From Candidatus Omnitrophota bacterium (GTDB lineage Bacteria > Ratteibacteria > UBA8468 > B48-G9 > DTJG01): DNA of 55,608 nt. The stretch is taken from positions 1-55,608 of the forward strand of contig JAMWBU010000011.1 in NCBI GenBank assembly GCA_023819255.1, in the 5' to 3' direction. Made by a program: the position numbers and the translations under genes. Of the stretch, positions 42,847 through 52,374 are shown piece after piece. Below the pieces are notes generated by a model. It had not been told where the DNA came from. It saw only the letters and a list, made by a program, of their open reading frames with translations, and made no database searches. Numbering within the stretch: the first letter of the stretch is position 1; each line of letters begins with the position of its first letter.

Positions 42847-43912
42847 CGGCATTGTATGTGACCATTTTTCAATTTTTAGCAGAAGATATTCTCCATCTTT
42901 TTTTGTATTGCAACCTGTCATAATATAAGAAAGTTTTGCGTCAAGGTTCCGGACAAACAATTTAACCTGTTCTGATGGCACATATGCCATAACCATCTTT
43001 CCTGCATCCTGAATTTTTTTATAAAGCGGAAGCCATCTTTCAACTGAGTGTGTGCTTGCGATTCCTGGAACCCACTGTATCATTTTTATTTCAGGCATTT
43101 TACATAATCTATCAAGATGATGCAGGGCGCCTGGACCATCAAGATGGTAAACAACACAACCAAATTCCCTTCCCACAAGTTCAATCTCCGGAACTATAAA
43201 TTCTTCAAACATCTCTTTAGAAAGCATGCAGGAAATATCTGATTGTGTTGAGATAAAAGAATAAGGACACCACAAAGCCAGCCAGCATATGCCATAACCA
43301 TTTTGATATTTTGTATATATTTCAGTTAATTTTTTGTTGATGCTCACCCAGTTATTTGCAAGTTTCCTAATGACAGTTTTCATAGCTACAGGATTATCAA
43401 CAAGTGCCATCAAGAATTTTTCAGAGCCCATAATCATTGAAAGGAAATCATTACCAGGAAGTATTGCAGGTTGACCAATAAGAAATCTTCCAGAACCTGC
43501 CTGAGCAAATTTTGTATAAAATTCAAGAAAACTTTGCATTTCAACACGCTCCCATTTCAATTCAAACACATTTTCATCTTCGATATTTAGATTGTCGACT
43601 GGCTCAATCCATATGGTTTGCGGACTGAATTTAACATTTGCGCCGTAGGAGATGGTGTATCCTGCCATCACAGAATCAGAAGGAAGAGCTTCTCCCAGAT
43701 AGGCGGTCTTTGAAAAACGGTATTCAAGATTTTTTAGGTACCAGTCAATGTTAAGGTACCTATCCTGATCTGAATCAGGTGGTTCTGGTGGTTTCAATTC
43801 TGTATAGGTATCAGGTGCGTATATTGCGATACAGGGCCTTCCAATAGATTTTCCGTTTTAAGAAATCGGTTAACCTCTGTTCAGTTTCAAGCCAGTCATG
43901 TTTGAAAAGCAT
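42835..43912 (-). pseudogene. URO-D superfamily gene with a single-base frameshift
   Basis: An intact frame from 43797 to 42835 encodes 320 residues of a URO-D/cobalamin-methyltransferase-like protein (YGICWLALWCPYSF, VVYHLDGPGALHHLD, IQWVPGIAST, MTGCNTKKDGEYLL). Its natural N-terminus lies upstream in two frames. From ATG 43912 one reads MLFKHDWLETEQRLTDFLKR, and the other frame supplies GRPCIAIYAPDTYTEL leading into the intact part. Removing one A from the AAAA run at 43857-43860 joins them as one sequence. It starts 9 bp after the DUF4838 gene stop. Real mutation and homopolymer sequencing error are both possible. Confidence 0.75.
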
Positions 43913-43920
43913 CTCTCAAT

Positions 43921-46305
43921 CTATTCAGTCCTGTATATAAAAGGCCTCCTGAACATCCCTGCAAAATGATGCGGATTATGTATCCTTAAAGCAATTGTGT
44001 TTTTGCCGGGTTTCAGTGTTCCTGTAAGGTCGATATCCCACTGAAATCTGTAATCGTTAAGCCACCATAACCCCTTATAGTTTTCCCGATGAGCAACTTC
44101 TCTACCATTGATATACAACCAACATTCATTGAAAATGCCTGGAAACATTATATGAATATTACCCTGTAAATCTGAATCTTCAAGTTCAATCTCTGTTCTG
44201 TACCAGCCATAACCAATATCTGCCTGCCTATCCTTTCTCCTTATTCCCTGCGCCTGCAGATAAAGGTTGGTTTTCACAATCTCCCATGTTTTTGCCGGAT
44301 AATCTTTTCTTGTTTTGATTGTGAAACTTGATGAATTTTTGTTCCAGTAAGTAAGGGCAATCGCGCAGTCATAATATCTTTCTTTTATTCCGATATTCTC
44401 AGGATCTCTTATAAAAGCCCATTCAAGAGGCAGTTTTTTTATCAGAGTGCCTTTTGTTCCATCAATCAAAGCAAGAAGTTCGCGATACTGCTGAACCTCA
44501 CCAGGCCACCAGGCATAACCATGTTCTCCAATTCTCTTGTAGGTTGTAAAGATACCATTCATTGCTGTTAACTGTTCTCTTGCGGCAAGCCCTTTTTCGC
44601 CATATGAAACCGCTTTTGCGTAATCACAGTTTGTTGAGGCCTCTTTTACCATCGCCATATAATTTTTCAGAACTTCAAATCCCAGTCTTGTAAACTTCAT
44701 TCTTTCAAGATAAAGATTTTCGTTTCTGGTTTTTTGTTTTTTTGTTGAAATCTTTTCTGCAATTTTTTCAGCTTCAATAAGCTTTTTCTCAAGAAACTTT
44801 ACAAGGTCCTCGGTGTATATTGCAGGCGCAATAAAATATTCATGCTCAGTGACAATTGTTTCTTCCCAGGCCTTAAAAATTGCGTTCCAGTATTGGCTCA
44901 TTGGCTTTGCCATAGGACCATAAAAGGCAGGGTAAAATTCATCTATCAGCTTTTTAACGTCTTCATCAGGATTCCACATCAACCTGCCCCGTATATAAAG
45001 GTTGATGAAAGTGGTTGCGAAAGCGCCACGGCTTTCTGTGTCTATTCCGAGGATTCCTGCATTTCTGTAATGTTTGATATCCTGCCTTATTGAAGCAATA
45101 GATGGATTTGGAATGTCTCTCCATACAAGCATTCCCTGGTCATAGTCATAGATTACCACCCTGCCCTGCATTACCTTTGCCCACTTATAAAGCATATCTT
45201 TGTATTCCTGCCTTGGTGGCGATTCAGGGTCATCCATACCATGTATCGGATCAATGTCAATAGGCGCTAAATAAGCAACAAGAGGCTCTTTAGCCACAAT
45301 ATCTCTTACAGGCGGTAGTGTCATATTTGAATATGCGAGAAAGCCAATCTTTGCCTTGCTTTCAGGATATTTTTTCATCAGGATATCCGCAACATTATTG
45401 TAAAATTCCATAAAGGCATCTGTCATAGATGGAGTTAAAAAATACTTGTCCCATTGCAATGCCATCAATTCTTTATCCTTTGTTGAGTCAGAAGTATAAA
45501 GACCATCCTCCATCCCGAGGGAAATCCTTTTACCAGCAGCATAGTCCTTTTCGATCTTTGCCGCCACATGTTCAGCGGTTGATCTTTCAGAGATTGGAAC
45601 CTTAAAAGGGTCTCCGCCAGGAGCAATATCTTTTGTATATTTTGCAAGTGCGTGACCGCTCGGTACAACCTCATTGTTCATCATATTCAAACGCATAAAC
45701 TGTGCTTGTCCGGTTGCGTCTCCATACCAGGAAAGCCAGTATTTTCTGACCTCGAAAGGCGGCGCGTAGGCATAGTCAATCTGATCAAGAATAAGTCTTG
45801 AATACTCGGGAACACACTCTCCAAATTCAGTTTGCATAAAAAATCTGCAGCCCCATCTTCTCAATAACTCAGCCACCGCAAAATAATGGGATTCATCATT
45901 GCTTCCTGCGAGAAAAATTCTGTTTCCTTCTGTTTTTATTACTATCGCATCAGCCCGCAAAACCGGATTTTTCTTTTTTACTGCGTCGAGTTTTATCTGC
46001 AATTGCGGATTTTCTTTTATTGCAAGTGTGCCAATAATAAAAACTGGAATGTCTTTTCTTAAAAGAGCGGTTGAAATTTCCTGTTGTGAACTTATTATTT
46101 CAGGTTTTGCGCCTGTCATCCTTTCAATGTATTTTGCAAGGTCCTCAGCAGCGAGCTTTTCAAAATTTCCTGATTGCTGAGAAACAAGGATCTTTGCATC
46201 CGTCTTTCCTTTTTCTGCAATAATAATTCCTTTTGAATAAGTGATGGAAACCTGCATCAAAATAAAGCAAACCATTAAAACAAACTGAACAAGTCTTTGC
46301 TCCAT
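43921..46305 (-). CDS. Secreted DUF4838 glycoside-hydrolase-like protein
   Basis: A 794-aa protein with a signal peptide (~residues 1-25, core LVQFVLMVCFILMQVSI). Residues ~30-160 resemble the alpha-glucuronidase-like N-terminal domain seen before catalytic barrels (ILVSQQSGNFEKLAAEDLAKY, FLAGSNDESHYFAVAELLRRWGCRFF). A DUF4838 barrel follows (~200-480) and a C-terminal jelly-roll with FPGIFNECWLYINGREVAHREN. It probably acts on uronic or complex polysaccharides outside the cytoplasm. The ATG at 46305 has a perfect AGGAGG; the frame is open a further ten codons. It is followed by the frameshifted URO-D gene. Confidence 0.85.
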   Translation of the reverse strand: MEQRLVQFVLMVCFILMQVSITYSKGIIIAEKGKTDAKILVSQQSGNFEKLAAEDLAKYIERMTGAKPEIISSQQEISTALLRKDIPVFIIGTLAIKENPQLQIKLDAVKKKNPVLRADAIVIKTEGNRIFLAGSNDESHYFAVAELLRRWGCRFFMQTEFGECVPEYSRLILDQIDYAYAPPFEVRKYWLSWYGDATGQAQFMRLNMMNNEVVPSGHALAKYTKDIAPGGDPFKVPISERSTAEHVAAKIEKDYAAGKRISLGMEDGLYTSDSTKDKELMALQWDKYFLTPSMTDAFMEFYNNVADILMKKYPESKAKIGFLAYSNMTLPPVRDIVAKEPLVAYLAPIDIDPIHGMDDPESPPRQEYKDMLYKWAKVMQGRVVIYDYDQGMLVWRDIPNPSIASIRQDIKHYRNAGILGIDTESRGAFATTFINLYIRGRLMWNPDEDVKKLIDEFYPAFYGPMAKPMSQYWNAIFKAWEETIVTEHEYFIAPAIYTEDLVKFLEKKLIEAEKIAEKISTKKQKTRNENLYLERMKFTRLGFEVLKNYMAMVKEASTNCDYAKAVSYGEKGLAAREQLTAMNGIFTTYKRIGEHGYAWWPGEVQQYRELLALIDGTKGTLIKKLPLEWAFIRDPENIGIKERYYDCAIALTYWNKNSSSFTIKTRKDYPAKTWEIVKTNLYLQAQGIRRKDRQADIGYGWYRTEIELEDSDLQGNIHIMFPGIFNECWLYINGREVAHRENYKGLWWLNDYRFQWDIDLTGTLKPGKNTIALRIHNPHHFAGMFRRPFIYRTE

Positions 46306-46334
46306 ATTTCCTCCTGTTTTTTGTTTATGGAACA

Positions 46335-46343
46335 ATTATATCA
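46335..46343 (-). promoter_or_regulatory. Extended -10 promoter of the DUF4838 gene
   Basis: The minus strand reads TGATATAAT (46343-46335), 30 bp before the ATG at 46305. The -35 is poor. It lies back to back with the plus-strand promoter of the amidohydrolase in the 134-bp divergent region. Confidence 0.55.
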
Positions 46344-46365
46344 CAGAGATTTTAAAAAACATGTA

Positions 46366-46393
46366 TTGCATAAAAAAGGTTGTATGGTAAAAT
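46366..46393 (+). promoter_or_regulatory. Promoter of the amidohydrolase-PHP operon
   Basis: TTGCAT (46366-46371) and TAAAAT (46388-46393) are 16 bp apart, with TG giving an extended -10 (TGGTAAAAT). The leader to ATG 46440 would be about 40 nt. No Shine-Dalgarno sequence is visible. Confidence 0.5.
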
Positions 46394-46439
46394 CTTGTCA
46401 TAGCTGTTTAATAAATGTTTCTTCTCGTTAATCTAAAAA

Positions 46440-47489
46440 ATGCCTAAACTTGAAATAAAAAAGGTTGATGTTGATTTTTACAGAAGATTAAAAAGTTTCC
46501 TTCCTGAAAAAATAATAGATGTTCACACCCATATCTGGAGGAAAAAGGATTATCCATTGCAAAAGAAGCAGGACCCAAGGTTTGTAAGCTGGCCGTCACG
46601 AGTTGCGGAAGAAAATACTGCTGAAGATCTGATTCAAATATATAGATTATTACTGCCTGAAAACCATGTCACACCAATAATTTTCCCGAATCTGCCAACA
46701 AAAAAAAACCTGGATAAAATCAATTGCTTCGTGAGCGAGTGTTCAAAAAAAACTGGATGGCCGGCACTGATCTTCAGCGATCCAGGATGGTCACCGGAAG
46801 AACTTGAGGAAAAAATCATTAAGGGCGGGTTTATTGGAGCAAAAAGTTATATGAGCATGATACCGGATGTTCCATTAAATCAAATCAGCATATTTGATTA
46901 TTTCCCTGAACAGCACCTGGAGATTCATAATAAAAATGGCTGGATCGTAATGCTGCATATTCCAAAGGACGACAGGCTGAAAAATCCAGAAAATCTGAAA
47001 AATCTTCTCCTGATCGATGAAAAATACCTGAATATTCAGCTCATCGTCGCTCATGTGGGAAGGGCATATTGCGATGATGACGCAGGAAACGCGTTTCAGA
47101 TTTTAAAGAGAACAAAGAGAATTTTTTTTGATATAAGCGCCAATACCAATGAAAACATTTTTTATCAACTCATTGATTGCGCTGGACCTGAAAGAATTCT
47201 CTTTGGCTCTGATATGCCGATAACAACAATGAGAATGAAAAGGGTTACAAAAAATGGAACCTATGTGAATCTTGTACCAGAGGGCCTTTATGGCGATGTC
47301 TCTCAGGACAGACACATGGAGGAAGTCAGAGGAACAGAATCTGAAAAGCTATCTTTTTTTCTTTATGAAGAAATAGATGCATTCAGAAAAGCTGCTGAAA
47401 GATACGGACTTTCAAAACAGGACATTGAAAAGATCTTTTATAAAAACGCATTAAAAATGATCGGGAAAGCCAAAAGATCAAAAAGATGA
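46440..47489 (+). CDS. Amidohydrolase-family (PF04909-like) protein
   Basis: A 349-aa metal-dependent TIM barrel. The first metal motif is IIDVHTHIWR (His-x-His ~28-30), then VMLHIPKDDR, LIVAHVGRAYCD and the C-terminal ILFGSDMPITT with the catalytic Asp. This set fits the amidohydrolase-2 group of hydrolases and decarboxylases. The substrate is unknown. It shares a 4-bp overlap with the PHP gene, and both face away from the DUF4838/URO-D pair, so a catabolic role toward a carbohydrate-derived acid is plausible. Confidence 0.82.
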   Translation: MPKLEIKKVDVDFYRRLKSFLPEKIIDVHTHIWRKKDYPLQKKQDPRFVSWPSRVAEENTAEDLIQIYRLLLPENHVTPIIFPNLPTKKNLDKINCFVSECSKKTGWPALIFSDPGWSPEELEEKIIKGGFIGAKSYMSMIPDVPLNQISIFDYFPEQHLEIHNKNGWIVMLHIPKDDRLKNPENLKNLLLIDEKYLNIQLIVAHVGRAYCDDDAGNAFQILKRTKRIFFDISANTNENIFYQLIDCAGPERILFGSDMPITTMRMKRVTKNGTYVNLVPEGLYGDVSQDRHMEEVRGTESEKLSFFLYEEIDAFRKAAERYGLSKQDIEKIFYKNALKMIGKAKRSKR

Positions 47490-48808
47490 TAGTGAAATTT
47501 CCATATAAATTTGAAAAAGGCAACTGGTTAAAAGGGAATTTTCATATTCATACAACAAGAAGTGATGGAGTTTTCAGCCCGCAGGATGTCATAAATAAGT
47601 ATTTCGAACTTGGTTATGATTTTCTTTCATTTTCTGACCACGACGTTCTCATAACTGAAAAGGATTACAAATTACTTGATAATAAAGGTCTGATTTTGAT
47701 TCCAGGGGTGGAAATTTCAGCCAGTGGTGTGCACCTTTTGTATATTGATGCAGCCGAAGAAATTTATCCCGACAGTTCAAGACAAAAGGTTCTAAATGAT
47801 ATACAGGCGATATTCAATAAAACAGGCAAGGGCTTTGCAATTATTAATCATCCTGACTGGCAGAATGAATTCAACCATTGTTCAATTGAACAGATGATGG
47901 AGTGGACAGGATATCTTGGAATAGAAATATACAATGGAGTCATAGGAAGGCTGGACGGAAACCAGTATGCTATCAACAAGTGGGACATTCTTCTTTCTAA
48001 AGAAAAAAAAGTATGGGGCTTTGCCAACGACGATTCGCATAGACCTGGTGATTATGGACTTGGATGGAATGTTGTTTTTGCAGAAAAGTATCCTGAGTCA
48101 ATCATCGATGCCGTCAGGAAAGGAAACTTTTATTGCTCAACAGGTATCGTAATCAAACACATTGACTATGATGGAAATAAGATTTACCTGGAAACTGAAA
48201 ACGCAAAAAAAATTGCAGCAATTCAAAATGCCGGCAGGAGATTTAAGGTTGTTTATGGTAATTCAATAAATGTAGAAATACCTCAGGACGCAAAATATGT
48301 GAGGTTTGAGTGCTGGGGTGATGCTGAAGAGATGGCATGGACCCAGCCAATTATCATTGAAGAAAAAGAGATGCAATATGAATTTGACTATGTTCAAAAT
48401 TGGCTTGTATCTGAACTTCTTGATATCTCAAGCCTTGACCATACAAGCCCTGAAGAAGGATCAAAATTGGCAAAGCGAAAAATCCTGTGTCAACCTTCTA
48501 AAACCGTTCTTGCTGGCTTTGTTGACATAAGAGAAATATCGAATTCTCAGAAAGGAATCATTTATCTTGTGGCGGATGCGCGTTTTGAATCTGATTCAAA
48601 GGCAATCCTATCATTAGGATATGATGGCCCTGTAAGGGTATGGGTGAATGAAAAAGAAGTTTTCTATGGACCTGGAACAAACCCTGCAATCAGGGACCAG
48701 ACAAAAGTTTTTACAAATGTGAAAAAGGGAAATAACCGAATTGTTGTTGCACTCGATACAAATGGTGGAAAAGCATGGGGAATTTTTTGTCGGATTAAGG
48801 ATGGCTGA
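47486..48808 (+). CDS. PHP-domain hydrolase with C-terminal beta-sandwich
   Basis: A 440-aa protein. Residues ~10-240 form a PHP barrel: KGNFHIHTTRSDG (HxH), LSFSDHDVL, GVEISASGVHLLYID, IINHPDWQ and FANDDSHRPGD. Residues ~245-440 are beta-rich with a C-terminal LSLGYDGPVRVWVNEKEVFYG segment that resembles carbohydrate-recognition jelly-rolls. No signal peptide is seen. It is coupled to the amidohydrolase by a 4-bp overlap. Its 3' end overlaps the convergent glnS by 14 bp. Confidence 0.82.
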   Translation: MIVKFPYKFEKGNWLKGNFHIHTTRSDGVFSPQDVINKYFELGYDFLSFSDHDVLITEKDYKLLDNKGLILIPGVEISASGVHLLYIDAAEEIYPDSSRQKVLNDIQAIFNKTGKGFAIINHPDWQNEFNHCSIEQMMEWTGYLGIEIYNGVIGRLDGNQYAINKWDILLSKEKKVWGFANDDSHRPGDYGLGWNVVFAEKYPESIIDAVRKGNFYCSTGIVIKHIDYDGNKIYLETENAKKIAAIQNAGRRFKVVYGNSINVEIPQDAKYVRFECWGDAEEMAWTQPIIIEEKEMQYEFDYVQNWLVSELLDISSLDHTSPEEGSKLAKRKILCQPSKTVLAGFVDIREISNSQKGIIYLVADARFESDSKAILSLGYDGPVRVWVNEKEVFYGPGTNPAIRDQTKVFTNVKKGNNRIVVALDTNGGKAWGIFCRIKDG

Positions 48809-50492
48809 AAAATTTCTTGATTTTCTGCCACTCGTCCTTAAGAGAAACTGTTCTGTTAAAAACAATATGACCTGAAGCTGAATCAGGGTCGCATACAAAA
48901 TATCCCAATCTTTCAAACTGAAATCTATCATTTGGTTTTGCGTCAGCCAGAGAAGGCTCTGCTTTACAACCAGTAACTATTTTTAAAGAATCTGGATTGA
49001 TGTTGACTGTAAAATCGGATCCTTCAGGAACATCAAGCGGGTCCTTTTTCAAAAAAAGCCGTTCATAAAGCCGAACCTCAACATCAATACAATGGATCGC
49101 TGAAACCCAGTGAATTATTGCTTTTGAACGCTTCTTATCAGAGTACATATTTCTTGAATTCGGATCATAAACGCATCTTATCTCTTTAATATCTCCTTTT
49201 TCATCCTTAACAACCTGCGTGCATTTCACATAATATGCGTATCTGAGTCGTACTTACCCTCCAGGAGCAAGCCGATAAAATTTTTCCGGTGGATTTTCCA
49301 TAAAGTCATCTCTTTCAATAAAGAGAATCCTGGAGAACGGGATTTTTCTTTTTCCTTCTTCAGGATTTTCAGGATTATTGATTGCATCAAGTTGTTCTGT
49401 TTTCTCTTCAGGATAATTTTCAATAACAAGCTTTAATGGGTTTATCACTACCATTTTTCTTTGGCATATCTTATTAAGATGTTCCCTTACAAAATGCTCA
49501 AGAAGTTCAATGTCAACAACGCTATCTGTCTTAGCAACGCCTATGTGCTTACAGAATTTTCTTATGGCTTCAGGGGTGTATCCCGCCCGCCTCATCCCGG
49601 CCAGTGTCGGCATCCTGGGGTCATCCCATCCGTTTACAATCTTTCTTTCAACAAGTTCAGCAAGGTATCTTTTACTCATAACAGTATAAGTCATATTCAA
49701 CCGGGCAAACTCAATCTGCCTGGGATGGTAAAGCCCGAGCTGGTCAAGAAACCAGTCGTATAATGGTCTGTGATTTTCATATTCAAGAGAACATAAGGAA
49801 TGGGTTATCCCTTCTATTGAATCCTCAAGCCCATGTGCCCAGTCATAGGATGGATAAATACACCATTTATTGCCGGTTCTGTAGTGGGGAACTTTTTTTA
49901 TGATTCTGTACATAACAGGATCTCTTAAATTAAGGTTTGGAGAAGACATATCAATCTTTGCGCGAAGGGTTCTTGAACCCTCTGGAAATTCTCCGTTTCT
50001 CATTCTTTTAAAAAGTTCCAGATTTTCTTCTACTGATCTGTTTCTGTAAGGACTTTCTTTCCCAGGTTGAGTAAGCGTCCCCCGATACTCTCTTATTTCT
50101 TCAGGGCTTAAGTCGCAAACATACGCCTTACCCTTTTTTATAAGTTCTATTGCGTACTGGTACATTTTTTCAAAATAATCAGAAGCAAAATATAACCTAT
50201 CTTCCCAGTCATAGCCAAGCCACTTTATATCCTGTTTAATAGCTTCAACATATTCAGATTCTTCTTTTGCAGGATTGGTGTCATCGAATCTCAGATTGCA
50301 TTTGCCGCCAAATTCTTTTGCAATCTCAAAATTCAGGTGTATCGCCTTGGCATGCCCTATATGCAGATATCCATTGGGTTCAGGCGGAAAACGGGTATGT
50401 ACCCTTGTCCCAAACCTCCCACTTGCAATGTCCTGCCTTATAATCTCCCTTATAAAATCAACTGGTTTTTCTGAATAATTATTTTTTTTCAT
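48795..50492 (-). pseudogene. glnS: Glutaminyl-tRNA synthetase interrupted by an in-frame TAA
   Basis: A single frame of 566 codons matches full-length GlnRS (E. coli 554 aa). The catalytic domain has [17 protein letters not shown] and VMSKRYL. TAA at 49254-49256 (codon 413) then interrupts LAPGG-stop-VRLRYAYYVK, after which the anticodon-binding barrels continue in frame (IHWVSAIHCIDVEVRLYERLF, PEGSDFTVNINPDSL, FQFERLGYF). Homologues have Glu at the stop (GKEVRLR), so GAA to TAA is one change. A near-consensus promoter and the rest of the gene are intact. Outcome: a truncated protein, readthrough, a recent loss covered by the GatCAB route, or a sequence error. Confidence 0.88.
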
Positions 50493-50517
50493 GGAATTTT
50501 TCAGGAACGCAACATTT

Positions 50518-50546
50518 ATTATATTGTTTTTATGTGGGACGGTCAA
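50518..50546 (-). promoter_or_regulatory. glnS promoter
   Basis: The minus strand has TTGACC (50546-50541), a 17-bp spacer and TATAAT (50523-50518). Transcription would begin near 50511, 19 nt before the ATG at 50492. This excludes longer N-terminal extensions of the frame. Confidence 0.7.
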
Positions 50547-50575
50547 AAACGAGATGAGCAAAACCTTCTTAAAAC

Positions 50576-51313
50576 TCAGTCGTTCAGATAGAACCAGTCG
50601 TAATAATCATGGCCCCATCTGTACTTTCCTACCCCGCGGCTGAGAATTTGTCTTTCGACATGACCATCAAGAAAAAGAACATTTTGAAACGCTGCGGTTC
50701 CATCTTTGTTTGGATGATTGCTCACAGGCGTCTTATACCAGTAATGACTTGCCACATCTGCTGCATCATAAGAAATATCCCACATCAAAGGCGTTCTATC
50801 TGCCCATTTCGCATTGATTCTTGTTCGCGGGGTTGGCCTGCGTGGGGTGTTTATGTTAAAATACGTTCTATGCCATCCATACCAGTAAGAAGACTGATTC
50901 GGTGGCACTCCGCCATCTCCGCCAACATAGTGATAGCTCATCATAGCGTCGGTGGCAGGCCATGTCCAGCCCGGATTTCCATAAAACCGTCTGTACATCT
51001 CACCTGAAGCGCAGGTGACAAGTTGTTTCTTCACCTTATATCTGTCATGTAAAACCCTGCTGACTCCTCCACGAATTCTGAATGCTTCTCCCCAGGCTCC
51101 TGGAGGAAGCCAGTCATCATTATCTTCTGCGTAAAGGAGAAAAATAATTCCCATCTGTTTGAGATTGTTCATACAGGACACTTCTCTTGCCCTTTCTTTG
51201 GCTCTGATTATAACAGGTAGAAGCATCGAGGCTAAAATTGTCATGATTGCAACAACTATCAGCAGTTCTACAAGGGTGAACCCTTTTTCTGTTTTGTTTA
51301 TTAGGCTCCTCAT
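50576..51313 (-). CDS. Prepilin-type N-terminal/H-X9-DG protein
   Basis: A 245-aa pseudopilin-like protein. The leader [11 protein letters not shown] is followed by [20 protein letters not shown], with cleavage expected after Gly11 and methylation of Phe12. The globular part contains [19 protein letters not shown] and ends with [20 protein letters not shown], the C-terminal pattern of the H-X9-DG (DUF1559-like) family common in PVC-type bacteria. It is presumably exported and anchored by a type II/IV system; the role is unknown. The ATG at 51313 is chosen because the leader peptide begins there and the promoter lies just upstream. Confidence 0.88.
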   Translation of the reverse strand: MRSLINKTEKGFTLVELLIVVAIMTILASMLLPVIIRAKERAREVSCMNNLKQMGIIFLLYAEDNDDWLPPGAWGEAFRIRGGVSRVLHDRYKVKKQLVTCASGEMYRRFYGNPGWTWPATDAMMSYHYVGGDGGVPPNQSSYWYGWHRTYFNINTPRRPTPRTRINAKWADRTPLMWDISYDAADVASHYWYKTPVSNHPNKDGTAAFQNVLFLDGHVERQILSRGVGKYRWGHDYYDWFYLND

Positions 51314-51322
51314 CTGGTATCT

Positions 51323-51351
51323 GTTATAATATGATTGTTCAAAACTGTCAA
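51323..51351 (-). promoter_or_regulatory. Near-consensus promoter of the prepilin-like gene
   Basis: TTGACA (51351-51346) and TATAAC (51328-51323) are exactly 17 bp apart on the minus strand. The start would be near 51316, three bases before the ATG at 51313, so translation is probably leaderless. No Shine-Dalgarno sequence is present. Confidence 0.7.
51325..51330 (+). promoter_or_regulatory. Overlapping plus-strand -10 for the aldo/keto reductase
   Basis: TATAAT on the plus strand shares bases with the minus-strand -10 above. No convincing -35 lies 16-18 bp upstream. The start would be ~51337, leaving a 30-nt leader that holds the GGAGG site before ATG 51367. The two promoters cannot easily be occupied together. 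Confidence 0.4.
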
Positions 51352-51366
51352 GGGATGGAGGGCAAA

Positions 51367-52368
51367 ATGAGATATAGGGCGTTGGGTAAAACAGGAATAA
51401 AGGTTTCTGAAATAGGCCTTGGAACATGGCAGCTTGGCGGAAACGATTGGGGAGATATTTCAGAAAAAGAAGCTCTTTCTATACTCCATAAGTCAGTTGA
51501 GATGGGAGTTAATTTCATTGATACGGCTGATGTATATGGAATGGGAAGAAGTGAAAAACTCATAGGTAAATTTTTGAAAGAGACAAAAGAAACTGTCTAT
51601 GTCGCTACAAAGCTTGGAAGGCGCCAGTGGATTGAAAATAATGGCTGGCCTGCAAAATATACAATTGAAATGGTAAAAAGGGACATTGAAGATTCACTCA
51701 GAAATCTTGGAATTGATTCAATTTTCCTTCAACAGTGGCATTGTATTCCCACAGAGATGCTGAAAAGCGGAGAGGCATTTGAACTTCTTGAGAGATTCAA
51801 GAAAAAAGGTCTAATTCAGCACTGGGGATGCAGCATTGAATCAATCGAAGAAGGGCTAATCTGCATTGAACACCCTGGTTGTGAAACCCTTCAGGTAATT
51901 TTTAATATATTCAGACAGAAAGTGGCAGAAGAATTACTACCCGTAGCAAAACAGAAAAATGTGGGTATTCTCGCACGAGTCCCTCTTGCTAGTGGATTGC
52001 TTACTGGGAAATTCAAGAAAGGACATAAATTTTCTGAAAAAGATCACAGAAATTATAATGCTGACGGAGCTGCTTTTAATGTTGGTGAAACATTTGCTGG
52101 TATTCCTTTTGATAAAGGCGTAGAACTGGCTGAAAAAATAAAGGAAATTTTAAATCCTTCAGGCAAGATAACAATGGCTCAACTCGCCTTAAGATGGATT
52201 CTTGACCACGATGAAATTTCAACAGTAATTCCAGGTGCAACAAAAATAAGTCAGGCAGTGGATAATGCAATGGCTTCCTCATTACCAGGTCTATCACAGG
52301 ATGCGCATGAGAAACTGAGAAAACTTTATAAGGATGAAATTGAGCCCTGCATCAGGGGCAAATACTGA
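51367..52368 (+). CDS. Aldo/keto reductase
   Basis: A 333-aa AKR-family TIM barrel. MRYRALGKTGIKVSEIGLG is the standard N-terminus, FIDTADVYGMGRSE carries catalytic Asp and Tyr, YVATKLG the Lys, and FLQQWHCIP the His in the usual strand. The C-terminal nucleotide region includes ILARVPLASGLLTGKF and VIPGATKISQAVDNA. It would reduce a carbonyl with NAD(P)H; the substrate is unknown. The start at 51367 is supported by GGAGG; an upstream ATG at 51331 lacks one. Confidence 0.92.
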   Translation: MRYRALGKTGIKVSEIGLGTWQLGGNDWGDISEKEALSILHKSVEMGVNFIDTADVYGMGRSEKLIGKFLKETKETVYVATKLGRRQWIENNGWPAKYTIEMVKRDIEDSLRNLGIDSIFLQQWHCIPTEMLKSGEAFELLERFKKKGLIQHWGCSIESIEEGLICIEHPGCETLQVIFNIFRQKVAEELLPVAKQKNVGILARVPLASGLLTGKFKKGHKFSEKDHRNYNADGAAFNVGETFAGIPFDKGVELAEKIKEILNPSGKITMAQLALRWILDHDEISTVIPGATKISQAVDNAMASSLPGLSQDAHEKLRKLYKDEIEPCIRGKY

Positions 52369-52374
52369 AATAAT

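Noticed and set aside
7844..49256. Genetic-code reassignment (TAG or TAA read as sense) to explain the interrupted genes
   Set aside because: One interruption is TAG and the other TAA, while both codons also end intact genes here (TAG at 5931-5933 and at 43921-43923; TAA at the end of acsA, acsB and others). Isolated nonsense mutations or sequence errors fit better.
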